This document shows positions 1-13,074 of a DNA stretch of 64,000 nt, piece by piece. Location: the NCBI GenBank assembly GCA_036346225.1, contig JARFIW010000170.1, forward strand, positions 6,138,501 through 6,202,500. The letters are read 5' to 3'. The notes below the pieces were generated by a model. That model was not told the DNA's origin. It made no database searches and saw only the letters and a program-made list of their open reading frames with translations. Each line of letters begins with the position of its first letter. Position 1 is the stretch's first letter. This DNA is from Platerodrilus igneus (lineage: Eukaryota > Arthropoda > Insecta > Coleoptera > Lycidae). Both the position numbers and the translations under genes were made by a program.

Positions 1-3000
1 TGGGACGTGATTGAGACGAAACAAACTGAGTATATTAGTTGATTGGTGGTAGTTCGGAAGCGGGATGAGATAATACGGGTTTTTGAATAAGCGCTTGCTG
101 AAGGATCGTGATGTCTCCGAATCCTACTGAATTGCGGTACAATTTTTCTAGCAGTCAACGTCTCGGCCTTTTAACAGTTATCGCTCGATTCTAATCTGTA
201 CAAAACTATATTTTTGCAGCGCTTGCGTTTTTATATGCAAAATTCATCTATTAATAGTGTTTTCCCCGCCCAATCTCTGACAGTGTTCGAATATCTTCGA
301 CATCCATGGCTTTTTCTAAAATGTATATAATCTATTAAAAGACTATCTAGTTTGTTGGAAAATAGTCAAATTAATTTTCTAAATGTATGTACGTATTCAG
401 TATAATTGTCAGAAAATATTAAGAATAGGGGCAAAGTAATAGATTGTGTAGCTCCTACATGCAGTTTTGGTTGTTTATTGTTTAATTGTGTAGAAGTTAC
501 AGAGGAAGTATCGAACTAAGGCAGCATGTTAATTAAACAAATGGGTAAAATTCTTCCTAGTTCGGAGACAAATTCGTCTTAGTAGTAGTAGTATTAAAAT
601 AAAATACCGAACTAAATAGAAAAGTACTTAGTACAGTCATTCACAACCAGCAATTAAAAACAGGGACTTCACAGTAAACATACCAAACTTGACAAACATC
701 AACACATTTTTCATGACGAATCATCCTACAAGGGTGGAGTCGAAAAAATTCTTAGGCATTGCAGTTACCAAAATCATCATAAATTACTCAACCAAACAAA
801 AGCTCGTAAAATAAATAATTTAAATGCGTATAGACCAAACCCAATGACGCAAACGTGCAAGTAGATAGACAGTATGAACAAACCGGTACAATTATTCTCA
901 TGCATCGAAACAATCTTTGGACTTTTACTTCAAAATAGTACGTCTCACAAACTCTAAATTAGAACATCATGTAAACCCCCTAGACACATTTTAACTTATA
1001 CATAATAGTAGAAACCATTAGAACACAATCAATCAGTCATGCTTTTCTAGAAGCGAAAATTCAATTGACTGTCAACCAAATTGAGCAATGTCAAGTGTGA
1101 AGTAACTGAAAATATGGTGTTTAAACTCAGGTTTATCAGTAAAAAGTTCAGCAAATGCATTTGAAAGCGCCTACATAAACAAATGATCGTTACTGAGTGA
1201 AAGTGATCTGAATTACTGGAAGTTGGATTAAATAATTACTTATTGGCAGCAGAAGTTTGTCTTGCTTTGGAAAAGGGTGGTTGAACCTTGCATTCTAACC
1301 AGAACGTTGAAAGTGATTAAATCTTTAACTTCCTACCTGCGCATGTTGTTGACATACATTGCATTATTCACATCTAATTCATTAATATTAGACTTTTACA
1401 TTGATGTACGCTAAATACAAAGTGAAATGTCTGAGAAATAAGCACCATAATTGTGTTTATAGAAGTTTAATAGCCATCAAATTTGTTGGGTAACGAAATA
1501 AATGTAAGACGTTCTTTTTAGATATACGCAATTTGGGAAAAAATTCGGGTTACCAGTCTAGTTTGTCTGTGTTGGTGGTGATTGTTAAAACTCTTGATTT
1601 TCATGTTTGTTAATATAGGTTAAGTGAAAGTCTTGCCGTTTTTTCATTTATATTTAGGTTAAAGTAGCACAGGAAGTCAGTGTAAACAGGGTTTCATCAG
1701 CCTGTCGAGATCAGAATTAATTCTTTAATCGTTTTGTAGATAACTCTCCATCTATTATACGTCCAAAGAAGTGTGACTGAAAGTTCGGGGACTCTTTCCG
1801 GTAGGTGTCGGTGTTAGAATTATATACCCATAAAAGAATTCCTTTTGCTATCATTGAATTCATCCCTCACCACTAAGCTAGATGGTAGAATTTTTTCTGT
1901 TACGTTTCCTGAATAAGTAAACACAAAAAGTCACTAGTGTCAAATTCTTGCCTGACAATATGATCTAGAATATCAAGATGCTATTGCCCCTGGCTAACTG
2001 ATAACGTTAAACCACTTATAGTTCAGATATAGAAAAACAAATCAGGTCAATTACCGAAATTATTATAAAATGCTTTGGAAGTTTGTTATGTTCACTTTCC
2101 GACTGTGTACTAAACCTTACGCCATTTTAGTTAATTATTCATTCGCATAGATTCTGCTTCCAATACTCAAACACCATCCTGTATATTAGACATTCCTACA
2201 AGTACGCTTTACTACAATGTTATTTAAATCTATTTACTGCAAAATGAAAAGTTCTTCTATAATCTAAATAGACGGTACCTTGTTTTAGGTATCCGTTGGC
2301 TTGAGACATCACTATAGCGTATAATTACCTCTTATAATGCTCAATCCTATAGACTCGTTGAAATAATGAATCGTACTTATTTGATAAAGCTTGTTTCGAG
2401 TTTCTAATCACACCAGTGTGTTGGATAACGTTGGAATTGGATTTAACTCGTGCGAAAAACAATTTCAATTTCATTCTATAGCTCGTGCTTTTGATATAAT
2501 TTTTGGGTTTTATTACTACAAGTGTAGGGCGGTTAATAAGGCTATCGGAATAAATAGCTATTATTTCACCTTTGTCTTTCGATATGCGCTGGTCGTAGCA
2601 CATGTGTAGCATGCCGTGAGAATACTGGGGACTGTAAAACCAATAAACTCAGCCTTTTAATGAAAGGAGTTTCTTTTGACACACTACATTTATTTATTAA
2701 TATGAAAAAACTATTTACACAAAGAAACAAGACATTTTGTAATGTAGCAGGAACGTCCTACCACACTGAAAATTAAACAAGAACTGTTACTGAACTTTGA
2801 CGGAGCCGTCCGAAGACAAGACTACCGATCATGAACGGAGGAAACATTCGCATTCATAGGCGTACCATAGAATGCGTAAAGAATTATACAAATTAAATAT
2901 ATAAATTAATAAACGCTTTAACAACAAGAGCAATGCACATTTGTTATTGACAAAAAGTGGATATATGGGGCGCATCGCTCTTTGACGGATGCCTAATGAT

Positions 3001-3148
3001 TTCCCTACGTTAGGCCAGATCGCTTATTATGAATGGTCCGGCTAATCTTTGACGTAGACTACTGCTCTGGAATGTAGACCGCCGTTACAATTACAATAGC
3101 AGCGTGGATGTTTCCATTGCTGTATTGATCCCCTTCCAATGGCTTACA

Positions 3149-3197
<49 letters not shown>

Positions 3198-5607
3198 GAC
3201 CCATAGAGGTATGCGACTCGTTTCTTTTTTTTGTACATACCAAGTGATAAACCCAAATTACATTGACGCACGAAAGAAGCACATTTTTTTGTTTCTTTAA
3301 TAAAGACCCAATCTGGAATTAGCTGCGCTAGTGTTACTTGTTATGCTAAAATTTTCTTTTTACTAACGATGTTTCTTTTCAAATTTAATAGGTTTTTTTT
3401 TGTTACTTAATGCACTTGTTTATATGATAGTTTCAGTATTATTTTTTTTTTACTAGATGTATTATCTGTTAGCGACAAAATGCGCACTTCGTAGAACCAT
3501 TATTTAAATTGTTCATTGAGGAATTTTTTTTTTAAATAGTAAATTGATCTACTTTTTCTTCTACTTGTTTTATATAGAAATTTTTATTGTTTCTGTAAAT
3601 AGAAAAAAATCGATGGCGATGTATTTTTCTTGTATATGTGAATCCCCACACTCTCAGCGTTTGTAGTTAGTCTGGTCTTTCTAATTTCCCTTTGTTTGTT
3701 TCGGCGTGCCTTAACCTCATGAATTATAACGCCCCTTCCGTTTACGTCTAGGTATGTAGCAAGATTACTAATGCAGCTTGAAGAGGGTTAAGATGGCATA
3801 TTTCAGATACAAATTAAGCAGTAAAGGACTGAAATGTATATGGAAAGGGTTGAAAACCGTACAAGTTATTTCTTCTAACGCATCGTTTATACCGTTACAC
3901 TTCCGATGTGGATGAAATTAATCCTTACTTTAAAAATAACGTACCTGAAAAAAGTTTGATCCAGAACTCATTAATTATGATAACTCTATTATCATCAGCA
4001 ATACAGGCAATCATTTCAACTGAATAGTACATCCTCGTGAAATCCACAAACTACTATTAAACATCAAATCTAGCTCTTGTGGATTAGACAGATTAGCAAT
4101 TGCTATACTTAAATTATGCTTACCTATTTTGTTGGTAGCCACAGGTTGCTTAACCCACTTCACATACCACTGAATAGCGGTGAAATACGGTAGAGCTGTT
4201 TCAAAATCTTAGCAACCCTGGGATGCGCAATGGGGGAAGTGAGAAACCTTTAGAAAAGGATATAACACGGTGTTTTTAGTTCAACCTAAAAACATCAGGA
4301 TTCGCTAAAATAACCCGTAACGTAATGTCAAATTATTAATGTGTAAACAAATACCTAATCTTAATATTAATTTATGATAAAAGGCAATTCACTTTTGAGT
4401 TTTATATTACTTCTTGGGACTAAGTGAATTAAATAAATCATATAAAGAAAAATTATGGGATATTCGCTATAAGGTCAAAGTTACTATTCCTTTCGAACGG
4501 GAGGAATAAACTGTCAAGATAAAAAAAAACTGGAAAATGAACTTAAAATTCTTCAAATATCATTAAGAACCATGTTTGAAGTATGAATTTTTCAAATACG
4601 TAGAGTTTATAAGTGTGGATTAAATCCATTGTGGAATCTGTATCAAAGGATTCAGCACGAGCATAACATGTAGGCTTACTGTTCTAGAAATGGGTTAATC
4701 TTAAATCTTTGTAAAGCAAGCTGTATTATTTTCAACTGTGTTACCTGATCATAGTTTGTGTATAAAAAGCTCAGCTAATAAACTTCTGAGCCAGGAGTCC
4801 TGCATTCCATTCTTTCCTTAGGAATTGAAGTTGATTCCTGTCCTAACTAGTATAATCATATTAGGTATAGCATTGGTGAAAAATAAACTAAAGGTCAAAT
4901 GCTTTATTATATGGAGATTACGGGAGGATGTTAGCTTAAATATTCTGGTTGCTTATTACTATCCATTCAATGTTAAGTTATAGCATAGTTGCATGGAGAA
5001 ACTCGCGAAATGCTAGGAGATATTTATACCTCAAAAGAGAATAGTTAGATTAATGTTATTCAAGAAATATAACCATTCCTGCAGGGACTTGTTCAGGCAA
5101 CTCAAAATACTTACAGTGTTCTCAATTTATATCTTAAATGCAGTAATGTATATAAAGAAGTGCCCTACTCATTGTATAACTTCAAATGAGATATCATCCT
5201 ACAGACTTAGGGTGGGAAATACACTAAGATTTCAGCAGCGTCATCTTGAAATGATTTATAGAAGTAGTCTTATATTTCCAATAAAACTCTATAATCACAT
5301 ATCATATGCGATAAAAAATATAAAAAAATGTACATCAATTTAAAAAAATTTGAAAGAAAAACTTGCTATTCCTTTGCTTGTACTCAGTGGATGAATTTTT
5401 CGCTACAAATACTGCCGACTGGGTTTTGTAATGCCTCTAATTGTATTATATATAGAAAAGAATAAAGGGGATTGTTTGTATTATTCTCTTACCTTAAGTA
5501 TTGTAAATGTTTAAAATGTAATGTATATTATGACATGGCTTGATGTAGAACTTGTACCGTATGAGCGCAATAAACCTTAACAAAGAGTAGACTTCTACGA
5601 AACTTCA
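1..5607. other. Region without a recognised gene
   Basis: AT-rich sequence with only short open frames on both strands, none resembling a known protein. A microsatellite at 3151-3194 is the only clear structure. The 96-codon plus-strand frame at 5053-5343 has no recognisable domain and lies in ordinary AT-rich DNA, so I treat it as chance. Small exons or old repeats could be missed here by eye. Confidence 0.6.
3151..3194. repeat. (AT)22 microsatellite
   Basis: Twenty-two uninterrupted AT dinucleotides. The overlapping minus-strand open frames are runs of alternating Tyr and Ile encoded by this repeat and are not genes. Confidence 0.97.
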
Positions 5608-6037
5608 AATGAGACAAAAGTTGCATAATCATGAGGGGTATCTCAGATCGGTTTTCAAATTTCAAAAATTTTTCATAGGTTACTAGATAGAGGCAAAAAA
5701 CACAAAATTGACGATTTCTTTATTTGCTCGTAGTTAGTTTACTAATTGAAATAGAATGTTCAAATTTGGTACATCATGGTAATTCCCCATTACGCTTCAC
5801 ATTTTCAACTTAGATTTTTTTCTAGGGCATCTAGATTTTGCGTGACGATGTTCAACTTTTTATTTTTAAATGGCCGCCATATTGGATTTTTACATTTTTG
5901 AAATGCTGACAAAAAACCCTTTCCAAAGAGGTATAACATGGCTATGTTTGATTGAATCAAAACACTAAAAATCACATAATTATGTTTTGGTCGTAGTAGG
6001 CTTTAATTTTCATTATGACAAAGAGAAACAATTGCTC
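5608..6037 (+). repeat. Left terminal inverted repeat of the mariner-like element
   Basis: About 430 bp, beginning aatgagacaaaagttgcata. Its reverse complement matches 7440-7865 almost throughout, with scattered substitutions and small indels. Confidence 0.92.
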
Positions 6038-6260
6038 TAAAAATTTTAAACTCAATTTTCAGTGGTAATAAAAACAGGAAAAAACGTAGAAAATTGAAAA
6101 TAAATCTGTATTAATCAGAACTTACATAACTATGCATTAACAAAGAATAAATACAAACTAGCATTTATTCAATACAAAATATTATTTAAGTTGTTTTTAG
6201 TTGTCATTCATGTTCAGACAATTGCAAATTAACAATCAAGGAAAAAAAATATAACAATAG

Positions 6261-7327
6261 TCAGCCACATGAATTCATTATATATTTTAAATGTTCAAAT
6301 AACCCCCCATTTTGTTGAACACACAACCGACGCCTTTTATAAACATCTTTACAAGATCGTCTTATCATAGTTGGAGTTATTTTATTTACGGCATCTTGGA
6401 CTGCTTGTTGTAATTGGCCTACATTATCATACGTTTTTGAGTACACACGACTTTTTAAATGGCCCCATATAAAGAAATCTAGAGGAGTTAAATCCGGTGA
6501 TCTCGCCAGCCACTTAATTGGTCCCCGATTTCCAATCCAGTTTTCATTATACTCAGAATTAAAAAAATTTGTAATAATCAGAGCATTGTGGGGTGGAGCG
6601 CCATCATTTTGAAAATCATATTTTGCAAAGTAGCGAGTGGAAGCTCCATTAGTCTATCTGCCACATTTCCCTGCAATAAATCTAAGTATCATGCAGAGTT
6701 TAAATTTGCATAATAAAAAAACGGACCTATAATGTACCTTCCAATAATACCAATCCAGACATTGAATCCCCATTTAACTTGATGTCTAACTTGGCGGTGG
6801 ATTTTCACCTGACCAAAAAATTGTATTTTTGCGGTTGAACATACCACAATTCGTGAATCGACTTTCATCAGACCACAAAATTGTATATGCAAAATTTAAA
6901 TTTTCGTTGCACTTTCTGATGTACCAAGCACAAAATTCCATTCTTCGAATTTGATCTTCAGTACGCAATCCCTGACATGGTCGTTCATGATATGGATGGT
7001 ACTTGAAACGTTTTAAAATAGCTCTTGCCATAGAATGAGCAACACCTGTTATATTCTGAATTTGTCTAAGAGAAGTACGAGGATTTTCGACAACTGTTTG
7101 TAAAACGCTCTTTTCATTATCTTTTTTAATTTGCCTATTTCTCTTAGGCAAGCCAAAACTACCATAGTTTATTAAATTATTTTGTAATCTCCGAAACATA
7201 CATCTGTTTGGGTGATGTTTTCTGGGTATTTATTTAAATACAATTCAGCGGCTTTAACATCATTCCTTCCAGAAAGAATAAAACATTCTAACATTTGATA
7301 TTTATCACGGTTAGTAAAGCGATCCAT
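6261..7327 (-). pseudogene. mariner-like transposase (DUF4817/DDE_3 type), frameshifted
   Basis: The best start is the ATG at 7325-7327, opening a helix-turn-helix start (MDRFTNRDKYQML) of the kind seen in insect DUF4817 transposases. About 40 codons on, the frame is lost near 7205. It continues in another frame at 7199-6786 with FRRLQNNLINYGSF and the first catalytic motif, WSDESRF. A second break lies near 6790-6890. The second acidic motif, NDGAPPH, and the third, ARSPDLTPLDFF, lie at about 6490-6610, followed by the conserved C-terminus ending at 6261. The second and third aspartates are about 36 residues apart. The family cuts and rejoins DNA at TA sites in the nucleus. This copy needs at least two frame corrections, so it is dead. 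Confidence 0.88.
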
Positions 7328-7439
7328 TTCAAGCGCAAATGCTTTGCTTAAATTTCTATGTAAATTAATTAACTGTTTTTTTAAACTGCACTACTTGAAA
7401 CATAAAATAAAGGACAAACTTTGACGTTTCTCAGATGTT

Positions 7440-7865
7440 GAGCAATTGTTTCTCTTTGTCAATGGAAATTAAAGCCTACTACGACCAAAACATAATTATG
7501 TGATTTTTAGTGTTTTGATTCAATCAAACATAGTCACGTTATACCTCTTTGGAAAGGGTTTTTTGTCAGCATTACAAAAATGTAAAAATCCAATATAGCG
7601 GCTATTTAAAAATAAAAAGTTGAACATCGTCACGCAAAATCTAGATGGCCTAGACAAAATCTAAGTTGAAAATGTGAAGCGCAATGGGGAATTACCATGA
7701 TGTACCAAATTTGAACATTCTATTTCAATTAGTAGACTAACTACGAGCAAATAAAGAAATCGTCAATTTTGTGTTTTTTGCCTCTATCTAGTAACCTATG
7801 AAAAAATTTCGAAATTTGAAAACCGATCTGAGATACCCTCATGATTATGCAACTTTTGTCTCATT
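7440..7865 (-). repeat. Right terminal inverted repeat of the mariner-like element
   Basis: About 426 bp, the inverted partner of 5608-6037. It ends in cttttgtctcatt and is followed by TA. The two arms are very similar along their whole length. Confidence 0.92.
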
Positions 7866-7867
7866 TA

Positions 7868-8166
7868 ACCAAGATCCTATCTCCTACAGTTTCCAAGATC
7901 CCCATGTACTGCATTTTATACTGTACACACTGTACAGTCATAATAATTACTTTAGACAGCATGATTGAAATTTTCATACAACTCGTCCAATGATTTCAAA
8001 TAAATTTAATAAAACCTTAAATATATTATTTAGATCAGACACCCAAGTAAAATATTAGTTATTAATATTAATAAGTAATACAATAGTGTTGCTTATTTAA
8101 ATGAATAACAATATGCACTACAAACAAATTGAAAATGCCTTAAAGCATACACAATCATATTGCACG
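7868..8166. other. Spacer between the two DNA transposons
   Basis: AT-rich, no gene. A small self-complementary motif (actgtacacactgtacagt) lies near 7920-7940. This stretch probably includes one end of the DD82E element, but I could not match it to an inverted partner beyond 9527. Confidence 0.4.
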
Positions 8167-9527
8167 TTACTGTAATGGTTTGCAACCAAAATCATCATCA
8201 CTATCATCAAGCAAACTCAAGTCTGAAGAATCACTATCGCAGTTAACATTTATTATTAGTTCTTCTATTTCGTCTATTATATATTCCCTACTAAGGTATT
8301 CCTTTTCTGTTTTCTCTACACGAGAACAAACATTTACCCATTCTTGATGACCAACGGTATTAAACTTATTTTCAGCCAATTTCCATACATCCTCTAACTT
8401 AAAAGTTGTATTATTTGAGGCAACATGATTTTTTACCATTGCCCATATTTTTTCAATAGGGTTGAGTTCTGGATGATATGAGGACAATTGCAACACTGTA
8501 TTTCCATGTTCAGCTAAAATTTTATCAACAACATATTGCTTGCACGGAGGCTTATGTTGGTTAATATTTGCATATAGTTCTGATTTTGTATCTTTAAGCT
8601 GAAAAGGTATGTTTCTTTTCAGTAGCCAACACCTCATGTCCTCTTTTTCCAAGTCGTAGTTGGATTCGGTTCATCGGTCGCATTATGATATGATGCATTA
8701 TCCATCACTAACACAGAGTTTGGTTCAAGATTTTGTAATAATTTATCTTGTAACCATTTACAGAAATTTCTATGATTCATTTCATCGTGATAATCACCAG
8801 TTTTAAGTCCAGACTTAAAAATTAGCAATCCATTCGGAACAAAACCTTTTCTGCCACCAGCATGTATAATAATTAAACGTTTCCCTTTAACCAATGGTGC
8901 TTTTGAACATTGATTTGAACCTTCGTCCCACGACTTCGATACAGTATGTGAACTGTGCAGGTAGGTTTCATCACAATATATAATATTTCTTCCTTCTGAT
9001 CGATATTGTTGTACTTTTCGTAAAAAATCGACTCGTTTTGCTCGAATTTCTGGTTTTTCAATTAAGACTTTGCGATTGTCTTGGCACTTCTTCCAACGAA
9101 ACCCCATTTTATGCACCAATCGTCTAAACGAATTGATTTTTCCACAGAAATTAACTGCTTCAGATTTGAAAGCTTCAAATACAGCCTGCATTGTAGGTTG
9201 TTTATGGTGTGTATTCGGAAATCGATATATAATTGTGCACAGAATTTTTTCTTCAAATTCATCTAACGTAGACTTTGGACTACCTTTCTTGATGGTTTTC
9301 CTTGGTGAGGTAAATTGTAACTGAGTACCAACTGGCTGCATTTTGCCTTCTTTAATAATTTTCTTAACAGTTGTTAACCCAACACCAGTTGCTTCAGACA
9401 CTATTTTGCTCAAATTGTTCAGCAAAATCATATCTTGGCCAGCATCCTTCTGCTCTTTCATATAATTGTAAAGATTATATATAATCTCACGGCCTTGGCT
9501 ATAAACAATTTTTTTAGAATTGCTCAT
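8167..9527 (-). pseudogene. DD82E (Sailor-type) IS630/Tc1-like transposase, one frameshift
   Basis: The N-terminal part runs from the ATG at 9527 (MSNSKKIVYSQGREI) through a helix-turn-helix region to the catalytic motifs CDETYLHSSHT (first D) and VMDNASYHN (second D). The frame ends at 8634. The C-terminal part is in the -1 frame from about 8650 and carries YHPELNPIEKIW, with the catalytic E, then an acidic Asp/Ser tail to 8167. The break is a run of five A followed by G, so one lost A, or a -1 slip, explains it. Counting across the break gives exactly 82 residues between the second D and the E. That spacing is the hallmark of the Sailor group of IS630-Tc1-mariner transposons. Apart from this break the frame is open for over 450 codons, so the copy is fairly young. 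Terminal inverted repeats were not found. Confidence 0.87.
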
Positions 9528-10074
9528 AATGAAGTCGAATCTTACCTAAAATAAAAAAATATGTACTCAAGAAATATTAAATTTAAAAACGTTTACTTAC
9601 AATTTCAAAATAAACAACGAAGTGTAGTCTTGAAAAAGACTGTTTTATAAATATTATTAACAAAAGTAAATTAAACAAAATACAGAAAACAGAAATAGAC
9701 AGGTATCGCAAATGTCAAAATTACGTGTCTAGAATAAGCAGTATTGACTTGGCGGTAAGTTAAGAACATAGATTAGATAAGGTTAACATAGATAAGCCAC
9801 TTTCATAATAGAAGCACGTGACTTTTTGTTACATTAATAAACATAGATTTAATCAAAATAATAAATATGATTTAGAACAGAGTAATCTAATAAATATTAA
9901 TATAACCCGTAACGTGGCCTAGTACAGAATAAATATTTTTTAGTATGAAAAATGTATCAAAAATATTCATATGGTAAGATCGATTTTACGTTAACGCTGT
10001 TGGAGCCATGAGTATCATTCCACAATACTATATTTTCATTTTGATCTGTAGTTTTGTCAGTAATATTTGAGATT
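9528..10074. other. Spacer after the DD82E transposase
   Basis: AT-rich and noncoding. It should contain the upstream end of the DD82E element, but no inverted repeat could be paired by eye. Confidence 0.4.
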
Positions 10075-10910
10075 TCTGCGCAGGTCGCTGAGATTTTGAA
10101 AGACCTATATAAATGTAGAAGACAATAGAAGGGGAACCGGGTTGTATCTAGACTGTGGGAATTTCAGGGAAATGAGTTAGCTAGTCCAGAATAGAAATCA
10201 ATTTTGGTATGCGCTCAACCAGTTCCAAGACAGAAAACTTAATGACGAAAAAAATAATTGCACTTAAACCTGATGATTATTATAAACAACTACAGCAGTT
10301 GATTTTGCAAAATTTTCAACTAATATTAATTGTGTGAAACTATTAATTCGGCCAAATGCCTAAGTGTTGAAGGACGCCCTGCACATACCACTGATATATT
10401 TAGAAAACAATAGAAAGGGAACCAAGCTGTATCTAACAAGAAAGAGCGGCAGCTATGTTCGAAGATAACAAACATAGAAACGAGGAAAAAATGATTGACA
10501 GCATATGTGTGGAGCACAGCACTGTACGGCTATGAAATACGGACAGTAGGAGAAGCACACATAAAAAGGTAAAAGCTTTTTGGAATGTGGTGCTTAAGAT
10601 GTATGATGATGTTAGCGTGGATAGACAAAGTTAATAACAAAGAGGTTCTAGAAATAGTAGGGGAAGAAAGATATCTGTGAAAAACAAAAAAATTTAGGAC
10701 AGGACATGTTCTAATGCATTTGGGGAATAAGTGCAGGGATAGGAAAAAGAGAGGTAGAGGTAGACCTAGATCAGACTATTGTATACAGATAGTAAAAGAT
10801 ATAGGCTGTGTGAATTTCAGGGAAATTTGTAGGTAAGCTCAAAATAGGAAACAATGGAAGTACGCGTCTAACTACTTCCAGGACTGATAAACTAATAATG
10901 ATGATTTTGT
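10075..10910 (+). mobile_element. RTE-like LINE 3' composite, copy 1
   Basis: Sense-strand fragment of the LINE family also found at 20405-22680, 28541-31490 and 50820-62925. Order: the end of a roughly 220-bp block (U2), a LINE 3'-end block with gggaatttcagggaaatg (near 10155) and caaccagttccaagac, a second U2 block (about 10240-10440), then the C-terminal reverse-transcriptase region. The last part includes a GRGRPRSDY-like stretch near 10750-10790 and ends at about 10905. Many stops and frameshifts interrupt the coding part. The same block order occurs at two other loci. Confidence 0.78.
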
Positions 10911-12840
10911 AATCATCACATATATCGTTATACTTGCCCACTGAAAAGTGTCTTCCCTAATGAACAGAAGAAAGCGATAAAAATCTCCGAGAGTATCTTA
11001 AGGTATTTATACATATTAAAATCATTATAATCCCACAATGTAACTAATAATTTCTAAAATAACCAGGTCCGGATTTAGGAAACGAAGGAAATTACTTACT
11101 TTTATACGCAAAATAATAAATTTATTAAATATAAGAAATGGAAGCTGGATACAGGTTAATTCACTTAACACGTAAAACAATGTATCAAGGTTTGTGATAT
11201 AGGGTAGCATAGTTCATCAATCTAACCTAGAGTCCTTACTTTTTATTATCTACACGTGTGACTTTTATAAATACTTTTCGAAATGTTCAATTGACATAAA
11301 TGCAGATAATGCTTAAACTCGGTACTCATTCATGATTGAAAATTGACAGCATACTGTATCTGTTACTAATTATGATCTTGCTAATATTAGTTTTGCAGCT
11401 GCAAGACACTATTTGCTATTAAACTTAAGCAAAACTGTACCTCTTTGATTCGGCTGGAAAAATTACCGTGAAAAAGAACAATATCTGATTAGTTGCAGTA
11501 AATGTTACCAAAATATCATTAGCAAATGTTTCAGACATCGGCACCATGTAGATGCCCTTATTAAATAAATTAATGCAGCATTGAGGATCATGTCCCACAT
11601 ACACGAATATCCTAAACCTCTGAAATTTATTTTATGAACAACTATAGTTTTATCACATTTTGCTCATTGTTTCTGTAAATAGGCTTTGTCTAACTGTTAA
11701 TCATCAACACTGCATACAAAAAAGTAAAGAATTTGTGTATTATATTTATATTTGGCATCAGTAAATTTGGTCGTGTAACGCATAAATCTAATAAAATTAA
11801 GTGGCTTGTTACACTTTAGGTATTATGACAGTCAATTTTGTCGAGTTTTGCTGTCATTAATTTTATTGTATTTGTACCTTTAGTAATTAAGATTTAGTAC
11901 ATGTAATATAGGTGATGGTTTTGTTTTCAGTCTTATAGAAGTTAATGTACTTGGGTGTTCGTCATTAAGGGAAAATTATTATTATATAAAATTTACGATT
12001 AATAATTTATTTGTAGTATTAACAAAACTATTACTGTCCTTGTAATAAATATTAGAATATATTTGCTTCATAATTTTCAAGTAGAAGAAATCAATTGCAA
12101 GATTTTCGTTTCATTTATTCAAAGTGATTTTCTAGTCATCTTGCTGTTGCGGGAAAATAGTACAGAGATTCCAGAATTTTAAGATTAACATTGCGTTTCT
12201 AAATTATCCATTATTTATATACATTCAAAGTTTATTCCAGATTAATAAATTCTTTATTCTAATTTAGATATTGATATCAGTGCAACACATGGTCATCACG
12301 CGCAGTTCTGTTAAACTGATTGTTTGAAGGAATCAGTCAGTGACGTTTCGTTTTGTCAAGCTAATTTATTTTCGTCTATTGTTTATTCGAAGTATTGATC
12401 TTATAATGATTTACAAAATTATTTCTCTATTAGATTTTTCATTCTTTTAAGGGTACATGCTCGTTCGATATTCAGAATTTTTAATTCAAGTTAGTAAAAC
12501 TTTAATACTACGTTTGAGTACTAGTTCAAAAGTGTTCCGCCTATGTTTATATTTTATTAATCTATCAAGGTTAATTTTGACCGTCAATTTATAGTTGATA
12601 ACCGTTAGCTCTTGTTGAATTTTGATCCTCAAGAAGAAAAGACTTGATATGTTACTGGCTCTTCTAAAATTTATAAGTTTATTCAATTTATGAATAACCA
12701 TCCGATTGTAATTTGTTGGGATTTATTTTAGTCGAAGCTTTATAAACCAATTTACGTAGTTATTTTGGTAAACGGCATTTTTGCTGGAATTTATAGTAAC
12801 CACTAGAAGCGGTTTGTAGTCCCTACGGGACTACTTAGAG
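10911..12840. other. Region without a recognised gene
   Basis: AT-rich sequence with short chance frames only. No repeat or domain recognised. Confidence 0.55.
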
Positions 12841-13070
12841 CGCCCACACTATCTGCGCCCCACACTCTTTGCGCCCCACACTCTGTGCGCCACACTCTCT
12901 GCGCCCCACACTCTTTGCGCCCCACACTCTCTGCTCCCCACAGTCTCTGCGCCCCACACTCTCTGCGCCCACACTCTCTGCGCCCCACACTCTCTGCGCC
13001 CCGCACTCTCTGCGCCCCACACTCTCTGCGCCCCATACTCTGCGCCCCACACTCTCTGCGCCCCCACACT
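12841..13070. repeat. Minisatellite, about 16-bp unit
   Basis: About fifteen copies of a 14-16-bp unit with consensus cgccccacactctctg. Variants differ by single substitutions or loss of 1-2 bases. Several overlapping open frames (Arg/Ala/Pro/Leu-rich or Gly/Ala/Glu-rich) are by-products of the repeat. Confidence 0.95.
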
Positions 13071-13074
13071 TTGC

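Larger units (their letters stand above)
5608..7865 (-). mobile_element. mariner-like DNA transposon with long inverted repeats
   Basis: A 2.26-kb element bounded by inverted repeats at 5608-6037 and 7440-7865. The right end is followed by TA (7866-7867). The left end is preceded by CA (5606-5607), readable as a TA target duplication with one change. The single gene inside is a broken transposase on the minus strand. The repeats are far longer than the roughly 30 bp of classic mariner elements. The element looks complete in structure but cannot make an intact transposase. Confidence 0.88.

Noticed and set aside
3059..3282. Two minus-strand frames with Tyr-Ile runs
   Set aside because: Produced by the (AT)22 microsatellite.
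5053..5343. 96-codon plus-strand open frame
   Set aside because: No recognisable domain, AT-rich composition, no splice or promoter context. Probably chance.
8634..8660. Programmed -1 frameshifting in the DD82E transposase
   Set aside because: The site is GG AAA AAG with only five A, lacking the A AAA AAG heptamer, and no following hairpin is evident. A one-base deletion is simpler.
7868..9950. Terminal inverted repeats for the DD82E element
   Set aside because: I compared candidate ends (tacagtttccaagatcc; aataagcag..) but found no convincing inverted pair.
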